Source: Rhodococcus erythropolis NBRC 15567 (GTDB taxonomy: Bacteria; Actinomycetota; Actinomycetes; Mycobacteriales; Mycobacteriaceae). From it: DNA of 64,000 nucleotides. Under the pieces are notes generated by a model. That model saw only the letters and a list, made by a program, of their open reading frames with translations, was not told the DNA's origin and did no database searches. Location: positions 62,001 to 126,000 of the forward strand of contig NZ_BCRM01000002.1 in the NCBI RefSeq assembly GCF_001552595.1, in the 5' to 3' direction. Position 1 is the first letter of the stretch; every line of letters starts with the position of its first letter. The translations under genes were made by a program, and so were the position numbers. Of this stretch, positions 1 through 7,987 are shown piece after piece.

Positions 1-53
1 AGTCCGATCACTTTCGGTTCGTCGATCCCGCTCGAAGGTTTCATCTCGGACTC
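1..53 (-). CDS. 5' end of a leftward gene of unknown function (partial)
   Basis: An ATG on the minus strand at 53 opens a frame that stays open to the window edge. It reads MESEMKPSSGIDEPKVIGL, and a GAGAG purine stretch lies just upstream of the ATG. The gene would diverge from the XRE-cupin regulator at 155. Only about 17 codons are visible, too few to assign a family. Regulators of that type often sit next to a transporter, but that is only context. Confidence 0.4.
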
Positions 54-128
54 CATCTCTCGAAGTGTTCTGCCGTGCTCGCCAGTCGAAAGGATCGTCG
101 CAACCCGGCCTGCAAAGCCGGTAAGAAA

Positions 129-145
129 TTTGCAGAAACTGCAAA
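129..145. promoter_or_regulatory. Palindromic operator upstream of the XRE-cupin regulator
   Basis: A perfect 17-bp inverted repeat, TTTGCAG-AAA-CTGCAAA, ends nine bases before the ATG at 155. A further CTGCAAA half-site lies at 110-116. Its position between two divergent starts suggests an autoregulatory operator for the HTH protein. Binding is inferred, not shown. Confidence 0.5.
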
Positions 146-154
146 GATGAGCGC

Positions 155-757
155 ATGGACGCCGAACTCGAGCAGTTGCTTACCGATATCGGGCCGAGAC
201 TGCGCACACTTCGTCGGGATCGCGATTTGACCCTCGAGGCCCTGTCCGACGCCACCGGCATCTCCGTCAGCGCACTGTCGCGACTCGAATCGGGTAAGCG
301 TCGTCCCACCCTCGATCTGCTGTTACCGCTCGCGCGTGCTCACCGGGTCGCGCTGGACCAACTCGTCGGCGCTCCCGCCACGGGCGATCCTCGGGTCCAT
401 CTCACCCCGAGCCGACGCAAGAACGGCAGTGCCGTCGTTCCGTTGACGCGCTATCCGGGCCGGGTGCAGGTGTTCAAACAGGTGATCGGTCCACGTCCAC
501 CGAAGCTCGTCACCCACGCCGGCTACGAATGGCTCTACGTGCTCGCTGGGGATCTGCGTCTCATTCTGGGTACGAACGAGGTTGTCCTGCACCCCGGTGA
601 AGTCGCGGAGTTCGACACCGCCGAGCCCCATTGGTTCGGGCCCGCCGATGAACAGGTCGTGGAGATCTTGCATCTGTTCGGCCCGCAGGGCGAAAAGGCG
701 CACGTACGCACGAAGGCAAAAACTACTACTGCGCACGAACCGGTACCCGAAAGTTAG
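155..757 (+). CDS. XRE-family transcriptional regulator with C-terminal cupin domain
   Basis: This 200-residue cytoplasmic regulator has an N-terminal XRE helix-turn-helix at about residues 16-70 (with TGISVSALSRLESGKRRP). A cupin_2 beta-barrel follows at about 104-175 (HAGYEWLYVLAGDLRL, then HPGEVAEFDTAEPHWF). In this family the cupin senses a small ligand and the HTH represses a nearby transporter or catabolic gene. It diverges from a partial gene at 53 and follows a palindrome at 129-145. It converges with the IclR gene, and the two stop codons overlap (754-757). The ligand is unknown. Confidence 0.88.
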   Translation: MDAELEQLLTDIGPRLRTLRRDRDLTLEALSDATGISVSALSRLESGKRRPTLDLLLPLARAHRVALDQLVGAPATGDPRVHLTPSRRKNGSAVVPLTRYPGRVQVFKQVIGPRPPKLVTHAGYEWLYVLAGDLRLILGTNEVVLHPGEVAEFDTAEPHWFGPADEQVVEILHLFGPQGEKAHVRTKAKTTTAHEPVPES

Positions 758-1533
758 ATCACTGCATGCGTTTTCAGTCGGTTCGACAGCGTATGAGCGT
801 ACTCGAGAAGTAGCGTTCCCAACTCGGCATGACGCGCGGGCCGAAAGCGGGTTTCCACTCCGGTCAGACTCAGCGCCCAGTCCGGGCGCCCGTTGCGGTC
901 GAACACCGCGGCACCCATCCCCCAGCTTCCCTCGACGATGAGGGCTGGATTGACGGCATAGCCGGTGACACGCGTCGACTCGATTCGCTCGCGGATTGAT
1001 GCCTCACTGTGGATCTCACCCCATTCCGACTCCAGATTCACTCGGGCGAAATAGTCGTCGACGTCCCGCGTCGGTAGGTGACTCAAGATGGCAAGCCCCG
1101 CCGACGCGACCCCCAACGGGAATCGCTTCCCCTCGTGCAGCACGTGAGATCGCAGCGGAAAACTGCCTTCCTGACTCAAGATGCAGACGGTCTCGTCGCC
1201 GCGACGTGCCGAGAGGAATGCACTCTCCCCCGTGACCCGGGCGAGGTCGTCGACGATGTCGCGAGCGCGGTCGGTGATGTCGTACCGATTTCCGGCCGCG
1301 GCGCCCAGGAGGTACAACTCCGGGCCGAGAGACCACCGACCGGTTCGTGCGTCACGGTCGACCAGTCCTTCGGCAGCCAAAGACGTGAGCAGTCGGTGCG
1401 CGGTGGGCCGAGCGAGGCCGGTGACCTTGCCCAATTCAGTGGTGGAAATGCCCGTTGGCTCAGAGGCGCCGAGGGCTCGCAGAAGTGCCGCCACCCGCGC
1501 GACCATGGCCGGTGATTGCTCGTGAGTAGGCAT
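754..1533 (-). CDS. IclR-family transcriptional regulator (PcaR/PobR-like)
   Basis: This 259-residue protein has an IclR winged HTH at about 10-70 (GLARPTAHRLLTSLAAEGLV) and a C-terminal effector domain at about 85-250 with the usual GxxVxILSQEGSFPLRS and GYAVNPALIVEGSWGMGAAV segments. It is divergently transcribed from a CoA-transferase/thiolase operon, the usual arrangement for IclR regulators of beta-ketoadipate or ketone-body breakdown. It is therefore the probable local regulator. The effector (beta-ketoadipate, protocatechuate or a 3-oxoacid) cannot be read from the sequence. Confidence 0.88.
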   Translation of the reverse strand: MPTHEQSPAMVARVAALLRALGASEPTGISTTELGKVTGLARPTAHRLLTSLAAEGLVDRDARTGRWSLGPELYLLGAAAGNRYDITDRARDIVDDLARVTGESAFLSARRGDETVCILSQEGSFPLRSHVLHEGKRFPLGVASAGLAILSHLPTRDVDDYFARVNLESEWGEIHSEASIRERIESTRVTGYAVNPALIVEGSWGMGAAVFDRNGRPDWALSLTGVETRFRPARHAELGTLLLEYAHTLSNRLKTHAVI

Positions 1534-1554
1534 GAGTTCATCCTAGCGTCCATT

Positions 1555-1648
1555 CAGTGAACGAATTTTCTTCAGATGGTCAGCAGTCGATCAGTTCTGT
1601 CTTGATATTCAAGATCCCTTGAACCTGTGAACTGGAGATAGTTCACTG
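1555..1648. promoter_or_regulatory. Divergent promoter region with inverted CAGTGAAC/GTTCACTG half-sites
   Basis: CAGTGAAC at 1555-1562 is mirrored by GTTCACTG at 1641-1648. A related GTGAACTGG lies near 1627. These lie between the IclR start (1533) and the CoA-transferase start (1701), so they are candidate IclR operators for the two promoters. They are seen as sequence only. Confidence 0.35.
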
Positions 1649-1700
1649 GATAGCGAAGTGAGTGAGTGTCTACTCAATGAACGCTTGGCAGGGAGAAAAC

Positions 1701-2468
1701 ATGACAGCAAAGGTGTACGAGTCCGCGGCGGACGCGGTCGCCGACATCGTCGACGGAGCAACGCTGGCCGTCGGCGGATTCGGTTTGTGCGGCATCCCCG
1801 ACGTATTGATCGACGCGATCGCAGCAACGAGTGCAACCGACCTCGAGGTGTTCTCCAACAACTGCGGCGTCGACGATCACGGTCTCGGAATCTTGCTGAG
1901 CGCCGGACGTATCCGACGGGTGACCGCGTCGTACGTCGGTGAGAACAAGGAGTTCGCCCGGCAGTACCTGGCCGGCGAACTCGAAGTGGAACTGACGCCG
2001 CAGGGCACGCTCGCCGAGCGTCTGCGCGCCGGCGGAACCGGAATCCCCGCATTCTTCACACCGGCCGGAGTGGGTAGCCCCATCTCCGACGGCGGAATGC
2101 CCTGGCGCTACGACGCCGACGGCTCGATCGCTATTGCATCGCCTCCGAAGGAGACTCGCGTCTTCGGAACCAAGCGTTACGTGATGGAAGAGGCGATCAA
2201 CGCCGACTACGCACTCGTGCACGCTGTTCTCGGTGACACCGACGGCAACCTCGTGTTCGACAAGACCGCGATGAACTTCAACCCGCTCGCCGCGATGGCG
2301 GGACGGGTCACCATTGCTCAGGTGGAACGTCTGGTCGAGCCCGGTGAAATCGACCCGGCATCGGTACACCTGCCCGGAGTCTTCGTGCAGAGAATTGTGC
2401 ACACCGGCCCTCAGAACAAGCGAATCGAAAAGCGAACCGTCAGCGCTTCGGAAGGAACCTCACGATGA
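1701..2468 (+). CDS. 3-oxoacid CoA-transferase, alpha subunit (PcaI/AtoD/ScoA family)
   Basis: This 255-residue subunit of a family I CoA-transferase moves CoA from succinyl-CoA to a 3-oxoacid (3-oxoadipate or acetoacetate). The glycine-rich GGFGLCGIP motif is at residues 25-33. The start at 1701 is preferred over the upstream frame (1662) because GGGAG lies at 1691-1695. The stop overlaps the beta-subunit start by four bases, so the heterodimer is translationally coupled. An IclR regulator and a thiolase flank it. The thiolase type leaves it open whether the substrate is 3-oxoadipate (PcaI) or acetoacetate (AtoD/ScoA), so no gene symbol is assigned. Confidence 0.9.
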   Translation: MTAKVYESAADAVADIVDGATLAVGGFGLCGIPDVLIDAIAATSATDLEVFSNNCGVDDHGLGILLSAGRIRRVTASYVGENKEFARQYLAGELEVELTPQGTLAERLRAGGTGIPAFFTPAGVGSPISDGGMPWRYDADGSIAIASPPKETRVFGTKRYVMEEAINADYALVHAVLGDTDGNLVFDKTAMNFNPLAAMAGRVTIAQVERLVEPGEIDPASVHLPGVFVQRIVHTGPQNKRIEKRTVSASEGTSR

Positions 2469-3127
2469 CCGCACCAGTGACAGTGACGGGTTGGACGCGC
2501 CAGCAGATGGCAGCGCGGGCGGCTGCAGAGATGATCGACGGCGAGTACGTCAATCTCGGAATCGGTCTTCCCACACTGATTCCCGGATACCTGGGCTCGG
2601 ACGTTCGTGTGGTCCTGCACTCGGAGAACGGAATTCTCGGCACCGGACCGTATCCCACCGAGGACAACGTCGATCCTGACCTCATCAACGCCGGCAAGGA
2701 GACCGTGACCGTCAATCCCGGTGCGGCATATTTTGATTCGGCTCTCTCGTTCGGGATGATCCGCGGCGGCCACATCGACACCGCCGTTCTCGGCGGCATG
2801 CAGGTGTCGAAGACGGGTGACCTCGCAAACTGGATGGTCCCCGGCAAGATGGTCAAGGGCATGGGCGGCGCAATGGACCTCGTCCACGGTGCCCGGCGTG
2901 TCATCGTCGTCATGGAGCACAACGACCGCGACGGCAACCCCAAGATCGTCGACGCATGCACCCTGCCCCTGACCGGCCAGGGCGTGGTGAATCGGATCAT
3001 CACCAACCTCGCCGTCATCGATGTGAGCGACGAAGGCCCACTCGTCCTGCGTGAACTCGCCCCCGATGTCAGCGTCGAAGACGTTGTCGCCGCGACCGGC
3101 ACCGAACTGAAAGTTGAACTGGCATGA
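2465..3127 (+). CDS. 3-oxoacid CoA-transferase, beta subunit (PcaJ/AtoA/ScoB family)
   Basis: This 220-residue catalytic subunit carries SENG at residues 53-56. Glu54 is the residue that forms the glutamyl-CoA thioester in this family. The conserved [20 protein letters not shown] and [15 protein letters not shown] blocks are present. The start overlaps the alpha-subunit stop in an ATGA arrangement, and its own stop overlaps the thiolase ATG in the same way. The three genes are thus a tightly coupled unit. Length matches the family (about 210-220 aa). Substrate choice is unresolved, as for the alpha subunit. Confidence 0.9.
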   Translation: MTAPVTVTGWTRQQMAARAAAEMIDGEYVNLGIGLPTLIPGYLGSDVRVVLHSENGILGTGPYPTEDNVDPDLINAGKETVTVNPGAAYFDSALSFGMIRGGHIDTAVLGGMQVSKTGDLANWMVPGKMVKGMGGAMDLVHGARRVIVVMEHNDRDGNPKIVDACTLPLTGQGVVNRIITNLAVIDVSDEGPLVLRELAPDVSVEDVVAATGTELKVELA

Positions 3128-4323
3128 CCGACACGACCACTGTGATTGTTGCGGGAGCTCGTACCCCGATGGGTCGACTCCTCGGATCGTTGAAAGACCT
3201 CTCCGGGTCCGACCTCGGCGGCATCGCCATCAAAGGCGCCCTCGACAAGTCCGGAGTCGCCCCCGAACAAGTCGACTACGTCATCATGGGACAGGTCCTC
3301 ACCGCCGGCGCCGGCCAGATGCCCGCCCGCCAAGCCGCCGTCGCCGCCGGCATCCCCATGAACGTCCCCGCCCTGAGCATCAACAAAGTGTGCCTCTCCG
3401 GCATCGACGCCATCGCCCTCGCCGACCAACTCATCCGCGCCGGAGAATTCGACATCGTCGTCGCCGGCGGGCAGGAATCGATGTCCCGCGCACCCCACAT
3501 GCTCGAAAAAAGCCGCGAAGGCTTCAAATACGGCGACGTCACCCTCCGCGACCACATGGCCTACGACGGCCTCCACGACATCTTCACCGACCAGGCCATG
3601 GGCCTGCTCACCGAACAAGTCAACCAACAAGAAACCGCCCACATCACCCGCGCCGAGCAGGACGCCTTCGCCGCCGCCTCACACCAGAACGCGGCCCGCG
3701 CCTGGAAAGACGGCCTGTTCGACAACGAAGTAGTCCCCGTCTCCATCCCCCAACGCAAGGGCGAGCCCATCGTCTTCGCGCAGGACGAAGGCATCCGCGC
3801 CGACACCACCACCGAATCCCTCGGCAAACTGCGTCCCGCGTTCAGCAAGGACGGCACCATCACCGCCGGCTCCGCCTCCCCGATCTCCGACGGCGCCGCC
3901 GCCGTGATCGTGATGAGCAAAACCAAAGCCGAAGAACTCGGCCTGACCTGGATCGCGGAAATCGGCGCCCACGGCGTCGTCGCCGGACCCGACTCCACCC
4001 TCCAGTCCCAACCCGCCCGCGCCATCGCCAGGGCCTGCGCCAAGGAAGGCATCGACCCCACCGACCTCGACCTCGTCGAAATCAACGAAGCGTTCGCCGC
4101 CGTCGGGATCGCCTCCACCCGCGAACTCGGCCTCGACCCCGCCAAGGTCAACGTCAACGGCGGCGCCATCGCCGTCGGACACCCCCTCGGCATGTCCGGC
4201 GCCCGCATCGCCCTGCACCTCGCCCTCGAACTGCAACGCCGCGGCGGCGGCATCGGCGCAGCCGCACTCTGCGGCGGCGGCGGACAAGGCGACGCACTCA
4301 TCATCCGCGTCCCCAAGGCGTAA
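3124..4323 (+). CDS. Thiolase (acetyl-CoA C-acyltransferase, acetoacetyl-CoA type)
   Basis: This 399-residue thiolase has nucleophile Cys90 in [10 protein letters not shown], His353 in [16 protein letters not shown] and the second active-site Cys383 in CGGGGQG. It cleaves or forms 3-oxoacyl-CoA. N-terminal wording such as [15 protein letters not shown] and [17 protein letters not shown] looks more like actinobacterial acetoacetyl-CoA thiolases than classical PcaF, so the operon may handle acetoacetate as readily as 3-oxoadipyl-CoA. From about base 3220 the gene uses NNC codons (GCC, ATC, GTC, ACC) far more strictly than the two upstream genes. A strong hairpin follows. Confidence 0.9.
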   Translation: MTDTTTVIVAGARTPMGRLLGSLKDLSGSDLGGIAIKGALDKSGVAPEQVDYVIMGQVLTAGAGQMPARQAAVAAGIPMNVPALSINKVCLSGIDAIALADQLIRAGEFDIVVAGGQESMSRAPHMLEKSREGFKYGDVTLRDHMAYDGLHDIFTDQAMGLLTEQVNQQETAHITRAEQDAFAAASHQNAARAWKDGLFDNEVVPVSIPQRKGEPIVFAQDEGIRADTTTESLGKLRPAFSKDGTITAGSASPISDGAAAVIVMSKTKAEELGLTWIAEIGAHGVVAGPDSTLQSQPARAIARACAKEGIDPTDLDLVEINEAFAAVGIASTRELGLDPAKVNVNGGAIAVGHPLGMSGARIALHLALELQRRGGGIGAAALCGGGGQGDALIIRVPKA

Positions 4324-4338
4324 TTACTTCATCCTGAC

Positions 4339-4385
4339 CAGACAGGTCGCCGAGCCCTCATCGTGCTCGGCGACCTGTCTGTTTC
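4339..4385. terminator. Intrinsic terminator between convergent genes
   Basis: Perfect 16-bp arms (4339-4354 and 4366-4381) enclose an 11-nt loop, with a short T run after the right arm. It lies 15 bases after the thiolase stop and next to the stop of the minus-strand BldC-like gene, so it may serve both. Confidence 0.85.
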
Positions 4386-4395
4386 ATGTCGGAGG

Positions 4396-4611
4396 CTAGT
4401 TCGGATCAAGCGTCGTCAAACGGTTACGCAACAACTTCTCGATCTCCGAACGTCGGTATCTCCGATGTCCGCCAAGCGTTCTCAGAGTGCCGACCTTGCC
4501 CTCCCTCGCCCACCTGGACACCGTGGTCCTGTCGACATGGAACAGTGCGGCAACCTGTTTGGTTGTCAGCCATTCGTCGACAGATGCTGCGTGCTCTTCT
4601 TCTCGGCTCAT
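4396..4611 (-). CDS. BldC/excisionase-type small DNA-binding protein
   Basis: This 71-residue protein is almost entirely a MerR-like winged HTH: WLTTKQVAALFHVDRTTVSRW, then GKVGTLRTLGGHRRYRRSEI. This matches the BldC/HTH_17 family, which in actinomycetes are small transcription factors with no effector domain. It stands alone, convergent with the thiolase, with no recombinase nearby, so a phage excisionase role is unlikely. Target genes are unknown. Confidence 0.85.
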   Translation of the reverse strand: MSREEEHAASVDEWLTTKQVAALFHVDRTTVSRWAREGKVGTLRTLGGHRRYRRSEIEKLLRNRLTTLDPN

Positions 4612-4722
4612 TGACAGTGATTCGTAGCCGTAGCGTGGATGGATGGGTCCGACAATGAATTGGCAACCCCTGGCGCGCTGTGAAAGACTCGCTGCAAAAC
4701 TTTACTATTCCTTGGGGAAAAT

Positions 4723-5130
4723 ATGTCGAAGTCGGTAACTCTGATCCGTTCCACATCACTCTCATCGGTCGCTGAATACGCCTATGCAGCAACGGCTCCC
4801 GCCGAGGCTCGACTGATCTTCCTGGCCGGATCCTGCCCGTTGAACGAGGACGGCTCCACTGCCGCCATCGGCGACTACGCAGGACAGGCAGCCAAGGCCG
4901 TCGACAACCTGAGAACAGCTCTCTCGGACGCGGGCGCGTCCATCACCGACGTGATCAACACCCGCGTCCTGGTGGCGTCGAGCAATCAAGCCGACCTCGT
5001 TGCTGCGTGGGAGGTAGTCCGCGACGCGTTCGGTGATCACGACGCCCCAAGCACTCTGATGGGTGTGACCGTTCTCGGTTACGACGATCAACTGGTCGAG
5101 ATCGAGGCAATCGCGGCCGTCGTCGACTGA
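4723..5130 (+). CDS. RidA/YjgF/UK114-family protein (atypical Rid)
   Basis: This 135-residue protein has the Rid fold signatures: LAGSCPLNEDG, a DVINTRVLVASSNQADLVAAW helix region and VEIEAIAAVVD at the C-terminus. Classical RidA hydrolyses reactive enamine/imine intermediates using an Arg in a PARSCVEV-like motif. Here the equivalent segment is APSTLMGVTVL with Thr in that place, so imine deaminase activity is doubtful. The start has GGGGA upstream. It stands alone and converges with the DUF4235 gene. Confidence 0.85.
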   Translation: MSKSVTLIRSTSLSSVAEYAYAATAPAEARLIFLAGSCPLNEDGSTAAIGDYAGQAAKAVDNLRTALSDAGASITDVINTRVLVASSNQADLVAAWEVVRDAFGDHDAPSTLMGVTVLGYDDQLVEIEAIAAVVD

Positions 5131-5152
5131 ACTCGAACCGAACCGGGCGTTC

Positions 5153-5422
5153 CTACCGGGGATCTTCGTGAGCAAGGGCCTGGTAGCCCTTTGCCCCCGC
5201 ACGATCCACAGCTGCTCGCACAACAGCGAAGATGGCTCCCTGCAGGGCGGCGGCGATCAGGACTTCCTTACTCGACCTGCTCAAATCTTTTGGCTCGGGC
5301 GCATTCTTGTCGTCACCGATGCGCTTCCACACCTGTTGGAAGACGGCGCCGGCCAGAATGCCGCCGAGGACGCTCGTCGCCAGTGAGAGTGGCTTGTACA
5401 TCGCTTTCGATACTGCGCTCAT
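5153..5422 (-). CDS. DUF4235 small membrane protein
   Basis: This is 89 residues from the ATG at 5422, chosen over the longer frame (5551) because GGAGG precedes it and family similarity begins at MSAVSKAMYKPLSLATS. Predicted membrane segments are at about residues 10-28 and 55-73, separated by a charged DDKNAPEPKDLSRSSK stretch. DUF4235 proteins are common in actinobacteria and have no known function. A SigF-type promoter lies at 5480-5504, about 50 bp upstream, which suggests stress or stationary-phase expression. Confidence 0.8.
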   Translation of the reverse strand: MSAVSKAMYKPLSLATSVLGGILAGAVFQQVWKRIGDDKNAPEPKDLSRSSKEVLIAAALQGAIFAVVRAAVDRAGAKGYQALAHEDPR

Positions 5423-5479
5423 TGCGCGGATCCTCCATGGTTCGATTCGTACCGCCTGAGCGGGCTGACCGACTCTCAC

Positions 5480-5504
5480 TACCCCGCAGGCGAACTGTCG
5501 AAAC
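5480..5504 (-). promoter_or_regulatory. SigF/SigB-type promoter for the DUF4235 gene
   Basis: Read on the minus strand, GTTT (5504-5501), a 16-nt spacer and GGGTAG match the actinobacterial SigF consensus GTTT-N15-17-GGGTA. It faces the start at 5422. The sigma factor itself is not in this window. Confidence 0.6.
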
Positions 5505-5552
5505 ATTGCACCGGCGCGGCGCGAAGTTGACTGTCGCACGTTATGTTCCACG

Positions 5553-5577
5553 GTTTGCCATTTCGCGGGCCGGGTAG
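5553..5577 (+). promoter_or_regulatory. SigF/SigB-type promoter for the 71-aa hypothetical gene
   Basis: GTTT (5553-5556), a 15-nt spacer and GGGTAG (5572-5577) lie 32 bp before the ATG at 5610, with an AAGAAGG ribosome site between. It is back-to-back with the promoter at 5480-5504. Confidence 0.62.
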
Positions 5578-5609
5578 GATCGTCTTAGCGAAAGAAGGTT
5601 GTGTAAGTC

Positions 5610-5825
5610 ATGGAAAACTACAGAATCGAACTACCGGACGGTACTACGGTGATGGAAGATTTCGTCTCGGATCGCGCCGCCATCGCATACGCGGTCGATC
5701 TGAATCACGGTTGTAGCGAGAAAGTATCGGTATTCCGTATCACCGACGAAGGGGAAACCATCCCGACTCGGATGTGCCCCAAGCCGAATCCTGGTTCGCG
5801 GCGTCGCGCGCGAAGCGTCCGATAG
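5610..5825 (+). CDS. Small hypothetical protein
   Basis: This 71-residue soluble protein begins MENYRIELPDGTTVMEDFVSD and ends in a basic tail (GSRRRARSVR). No family is recognised. The start is backed by an AAGAAGG ribosome site and a SigF-type promoter at 5553-5577. It converges with the AI-2E transporter gene eight bases away. Its reality rests on the promoter, the ribosome site and good codon use. Confidence 0.65.
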   Translation: MENYRIELPDGTTVMEDFVSDRAAIAYAVDLNHGCSEKVSVFRITDEGETIPTRMCPKPNPGSRRRARSVR

Positions 5826-5832
5826 AAACCGG

Positions 5833-6990
5833 TCAAGAAGCGTCGAGGCGGGGGAAGAGCGTTTCTCTTGCGAGCAACAGCAAGGCCGCAGCGACCGGAA
5901 TCGCCAGCAACGCACCGACAATACCGAGCAACGCTCCGCCCAACAGGACCGCGACTACAGTCACCAACGCCGGGACCGCTACCGTCTTCCCGATGATCTT
6001 CGGAACGAGCAGGTAGTCCTCGAGCAGACGTAACGCGATGAAGAATGCAACTGTCGCCAATGCCGTTGGGACAGAGACTGTCAGGGAGACCAGAGCGACG
6101 ATAACCCCTGCGATCGTGGAACCGACTATCGGGATCAGATCGAGCAGAGCGACCAGCAGCGCCAGGATCAACGGGTACGGCACGTCGAAGATCAACAACC
6201 ACGCGAAGGTGCACACTGCGGTGATCACGGAGATCAGAACATTGCCGAGGACGTACCCACCCACACCTGCCAGTATCTGATCACCGATGGCGATGGCTCG
6301 GGGCCGCCGCGAATGTGGCACCAGCCGATACAGATTCGTGCGGATTCGTGGATAGTCGATCAAGAAGTACGTCGTCAGAACAGCAACGATTCCGGCGTCG
6401 GCGACTGCGCTGAACACCGCCCGCCCCGCACCGAGCAAACCCGTCGCGAGCGCAGAACCCGAACCATCCAGTTGTGTGGTGAGGTGCTGCTCGAGGTGAT
6501 ACTTCTCGTCGAGGTCGTTGACGATCGGGTACCGGTCACGAATGTGTGTCAGGAGTTCGGGAGCGTGCGATGCAAACTGACGTCCCTGCTCGACCAGCGG
6601 GGTGATCGCAGCAACGAGAAACAGCGCCAACATCACTGCAATTCCGAGGAGTACCACGGTGACTGCGATCCAGCGCCGGAAATGTCTCCGCTCCAGCCAG
6701 ACGATCATCGGTTCGATGCCCACCGCGAGAAACAGCGCGACCACGATCAGGATCAGCATGCCTCGCGCCGCAAGCAGCACTTCGATCACCGCATAAGTCA
6801 CGGCAACTCCGGCCGCGGCGCTCAGACCGATGAAGAACGGTGACCGACGGTCGAATCTCGGTCCGGGCTCACCCAGCGGCCGGACAGGCGTCGCCAATGC
6901 TGCGGCTTCGCGTTCCGCTTCCGCCATCGGATCTACGGCTTGGACTTCACTTTCGGAGTCCGGTGATCGGTCTGCGGAACTGGGATCCAT
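5833..6990 (-). CDS. AI-2E family (YdiK/TqsA-type) transporter
   Basis: This 385-residue inner-membrane protein has about eight hydrophobic segments. The AI-2E (DUF20) pattern is clear: MLILIVVALFLAVGIEPMIVWL near residue 80, and a C-terminal half with YPLILALLVALLDLIPIVGS and DYLLVPKIIGKTVAVP. Members export varied small molecules or act in ion antiport; autoinducer-2 transport was shown only for a few, and the substrate here is unknown. The N-terminal 45 residues are acidic and cytoplasmic. The 158-aa membrane protein lies 64 bp upstream on the same strand. Confidence 0.88.
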   Translation of the reverse strand: MDPSSADRSPDSESEVQAVDPMAEAEREAAALATPVRPLGEPGPRFDRRSPFFIGLSAAAGVAVTYAVIEVLLAARGMLILIVVALFLAVGIEPMIVWLERRHFRRWIAVTVVLLGIAVMLALFLVAAITPLVEQGRQFASHAPELLTHIRDRYPIVNDLDEKYHLEQHLTTQLDGSGSALATGLLGAGRAVFSAVADAGIVAVLTTYFLIDYPRIRTNLYRLVPHSRRPRAIAIGDQILAGVGGYVLGNVLISVITAVCTFAWLLIFDVPYPLILALLVALLDLIPIVGSTIAGVIVALVSLTVSVPTALATVAFFIALRLLEDYLLVPKIIGKTVAVPALVTVVAVLLGGALLGIVGALLAIPVAAALLLLARETLFPRLDAS

Positions 6991-7035
6991 TCAAGCCACC
7001 TCACGATCCGCGCGACTTCCCGGCACGGGAGTGAG

Positions 7036-7060
7036 TACCCGTGCCGTAGTCGGATCAACC
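7036..7060 (-). promoter_or_regulatory. Possible SigF-type promoter for the AI-2E transporter
   Basis: On the minus strand GTTG, a 15-nt spacer and GGGTAC face the start at 6990. The -35 has one mismatch to GTTT. It overlaps the last codons of the upstream gene. It is weaker than the neighbouring matches. Confidence 0.35.
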
Positions 7061-7531
7061 TCGGGACCTCTCCGCTCCGCTTCGGGTCAGTGCCAGCCCG
7101 GTTCCCACAACTCCGATGATCGACACTGCGATGGCGATACTGGGCCAACCGTCGCTCTGCCAGTAGACGTCGTCGAGAGTGATCAGCAACGCGGCCTCGT
7201 CGACGATGAGCCCGAGTGCAATACCCAACGCGATGCCCATCCATGTTCGTGCGCGAGGGCTTCGGTCTACGAGGCCGAAGATCGCCACCCCGGCCAACAG
7301 GAGGATTCCCCACAGGTAATGGTGAAGGTGCGTCCCACCGGCACTGATGTCGCCGACGTCCCTGGTGTCGATCTGGATCAACCAGGTCACCAGACGTGCT
7401 CCACCGAACGTCAGTGTGAAGGCCACCCACGCCAACACCAAACCGCGGCGTGACTCGTCAACTTGATTCCATCTGCGAGGAAACCTGAATCTCTCCACAG
7501 GTTTCTCTTCCGCATGATCTCGAGAAAGCAT
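7055..7531 (-). CDS. Hypothetical four-helix membrane protein
   Basis: This 158-residue protein has a charged N-terminus and four predicted transmembrane segments at about 31-51, 72-88, 97-116 and 130-149. A GTHLHHYLWG motif with three histidines begins the second helix, and GLIVDEAAL lies at the third. Similar His-bearing small membrane proteins occur in actinobacteria, but I cannot name a family or function. It is followed by the AI-2E gene on the same strand and may be cotranscribed with it. Confidence 0.72.
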   Translation of the reverse strand: MLSRDHAEEKPVERFRFPRRWNQVDESRRGLVLAWVAFTLTFGGARLVTWLIQIDTRDVGDISAGGTHLHHYLWGILLLAGVAIFGLVDRSPRARTWMGIALGIALGLIVDEAALLITLDDVYWQSDGWPSIAIAVSIIGVVGTGLALTRSGAERSRG

Positions 7532-7667
7532 CCTTCATGTTTACCCGACGCAGCTCAGAGCGATAATTTCGGGTAGAGACACCGAAAATCAATTGGAGAA
7601 CGAAAAAGCGGCACTCGATCTCCGAAGAGATCAGGTACCGCCTTCTCAGCTACTCGCGCAGTATCGA

Positions 7668-7823
7668 TCAATACCAGACTTTTCGTCCGCCCACTGCACG
7701 CCCGGTAGCACCGAGGATGGACAAAACTGCACCTACGACGACCAAAATGATGCCGACGGTGGTCAGAATGCTCAACCCCGTGAAAAAGCCGATCAACGCC
7801 AGAATAATGCCGAGAACAATCAT
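7668..7823 (-). CDS. DUF6131-like 51-aa membrane protein, copy 1
   Basis: This short frame encodes two hydrophobic segments and ends in GRAVGGRKVWY. It starts MIVLGIILALIGFFTGLSIL. It has the same length and pattern as the gene at 36898-37053 (MIILGVILLIIGF... AIGGRRHYY), so the two are paralogues. A perfect SigF-type promoter match lies upstream at 7939-7963. Function is unknown. Small two-helix proteins of this kind are common in Rhodococcus and Mycobacterium. Confidence 0.75.
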   Translation of the reverse strand: MIVLGIILALIGFFTGLSILTTVGIILVVVGAVLSILGATGRAVGGRKVWY

Positions 7824-7938
7824 GTGAGAACCTCATCCGGTATGCGTATAGAAATGATCTACTCAACTGACGCTACTACAAAAACTTCACAATCAAGAAA
7901 TCCGATAATCGACATCATCAATACGAAACTCGTATCAC

Positions 7939-7963
7939 TACCCAATAATGTCGGCGTTAAAAC
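7939..7963 (-). promoter_or_regulatory. SigF/SigB-type promoter for DUF6131 copy 1
   Basis: Minus-strand GTTT, a 16-nt spacer and GGGTAG lie about 115 bp before the ATG at 7823. The intervening leader is AT-rich. Confidence 0.55.
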
Positions 7964-7987
7964 ATTGGCCTTTCTTTTTCTTATCCC

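Noticed and set aside
3114-4337. A 407-codon Arg/Pro/His-rich frame over the whole thiolase gene
   Set aside because: It is the out-of-frame reading of a gene with strict C/G-ending codons; it has no family resemblance and the thiolase frame has all catalytic residues.
4396-4611. Prophage excisionase
   Set aside because: No integrase, att-like repeat or phage gene is nearby; BldC-type stand-alone regulators have the same fold.
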